Below, piece by piece: positions 31,409 to 32,097 of a stretch of DNA of 32,097 bases. The stretch comes from Lachnospiraceae bacterium (lineage in GTDB: Bacteria > Bacillota > Clostridia > Lachnospirales > Lachnospiraceae): contig JALFLW010000102.1 of assembly GCA_022774505.1 (NCBI GenBank), positions 1 through 32,097 on the forward strand, in the 5' to 3' direction. The notes beneath the pieces are model-generated. The model did not search any database. It was not told the DNA's origin and saw only the letters and a program-made list of their open reading frames with translations. Made by a program: the position numbers and the translations under genes. Numbering within the stretch: the first letter of the stretch is position 1; each line of letters opens with the position of its first letter.

Positions 31409-32097
31409 ATGAAAAGGATCAGTAAAAAGTGTACGGCTTACTATATAATTCTCTGTCTGACAGCATGCCTGATGTGGAGTGAAGAAAATGCTACGGCAGA
31501 TGCCGCTTCGTTTAGTGATATCAATAAAGAAAGCGTTTTTTTGAAACAGCCTCAGGGAAGCAGTTTGTGCACTTTGGTTGCTGCAACGATGCTGGTGCGC
31601 AGAGGAGCCATGATGAATGGAAACAGTGGCTGGTCATCAATCACGACAGATGTTATGCGTTCTGCAGCATGGGTAGAGGGCGTCGGACTCCGCTGGAATT
31701 TTACATGTGGAGGGATGAAGGTTTCTCACGATTCTTTTTCAGGAAGTGCTTCTGCATTGCAGACAAAGCTTTCTGAGCATCCGGAGGGAATTGTAATATA
31801 TAAGCAGAAATCGGATCAGCAGCATGCGATCCTGGTGACGGATTATACAAATGGCACTTTTTACTGTGCCGACCCGGCCAATGGGGTGGCTTCCGGCAGG
31901 ATTCCCATAGACTCTGCTTCCATCTCCGTAGATTCGGCAAATTATATCTGGTATATAAACAGTCCGACCCTGTATCTGACGGATGATTCCGGCAAAAAGA
32001 TATCACATGTTGTTGAGACACCTAAGCCTACTGCGAAACCAACGGCAACGTCGAAGCCGAAAACAACCGTAAAGCCAAAGACTACGGTGAAACCAAA
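31409..32097 (+). CDS. Secreted C39-like papain-fold protein, runs off the window
   Basis: The frame opens at an ATG with GGGGAG 8 bases upstream and is still open at the right edge (229 codons seen). Residues 1-~32 are a signal peptide (MKRISKKCTAYYIILCLTAC..., TADA end). A domain of ~150 residues follows with the layout of C39-like cysteine peptidases: Cys54 in QPQGSSLCTLVAATMLVRR, His139 in DQQHAILVTDYTNG and Asp155 in FYCADPANG. The usual Gln before the Cys may be Gln47 or Gln49. From ~205 a Thr/Pro/Lys linker (ETPKPTAKPTATSKPKTTVKP) begins, typical of wall-spanning or modular secreted proteins, and a further domain probably lies beyond the window. Real protease activity versus binding cannot be told. 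It follows ftsH but has its own upstream hairpin. Confidence 0.75.
   Translation, partial: MKRISKKCTAYYIILCLTACLMWSEENATADAASFSDINKESVFLKQPQGSSLCTLVAATMLVRRGAMMNGNSGWSSITTDVMRSAAWVEGVGLRWNFTCGGMKVSHDSFSGSASALQTKLSEHPEGIVIYKQKSDQQHAILVTDYTNGTFYCADPANGVASGRIPIDSASISVDSANYIWYINSPTLYLTDDSGKKISHVVETPKPTAKPTATSKPKTTVKPKTTVKP

Overview
The window looks like the chromosome of a low-to-moderate GC Gram-positive anaerobe of the Clostridia, most likely Lachnospiraceae. This rests on consensus sigma-A promoters with AGGAGG ribosome sites, some TTG and GTG starts, a Veg protein, DUF368 and YtvI-like membrane proteins, Rpn/PD-(D/E)XK transposase-like genes, and exported proteins with lysine-rich bacterial Ig-like tails. 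I cannot name the genus. No rRNA, tRNA or CRISPR array is visible.

Bases 1-5000 are a graveyard of rearranged genes. In order they hold the 3' end of a MATE exporter, an internally deleted IS66 element (tnpB start fused to tnpC end), an Rpn-type nuclease gene with an in-frame core deletion, the 5' half of a second MATE exporter, an IS3-family remnant, the C-terminal part of a DEAD/DEAH helicase, and a sensor histidine kinase with a nonsense codon and a deleted catalytic core. Bases 5000-9500 hold an unrecognised soluble protein, a LysR regulator, a purA gene that is full length except for one in-frame TGA, and a ThrE-type threonine/serine exporter.

Bases 10000-20740 look like a cell-surface region. 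Two exported proteins are followed by a GT2 glycosyltransferase plus a GT87-like membrane glycosyltransferase. Convergent to these is a compact four-gene operon (CE2-like esterase, aldolase fusion protein, HAD phosphatase, acetolactate-synthase-like ThDP enzyme) that may build or modify an unusual glycan constituent. A SEC-C protein is transcribed divergently from that operon.

Bases 20950-32097 carry veg, a DEDDh exonuclease, a large secreted papain-family protease, DUF368 and AI-2E/YtvI-like membrane proteins, pyrG, a striking FtsH protease fused in one frame to a Cof-type HAD hydrolase, and the start of a secreted C39-like papain-fold protein that runs off the window. Most intergenic regions show a recognisable promoter or terminator. 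A short CAAAACCAGCGTTTTG-like sequence recurs at convergent gene ends.
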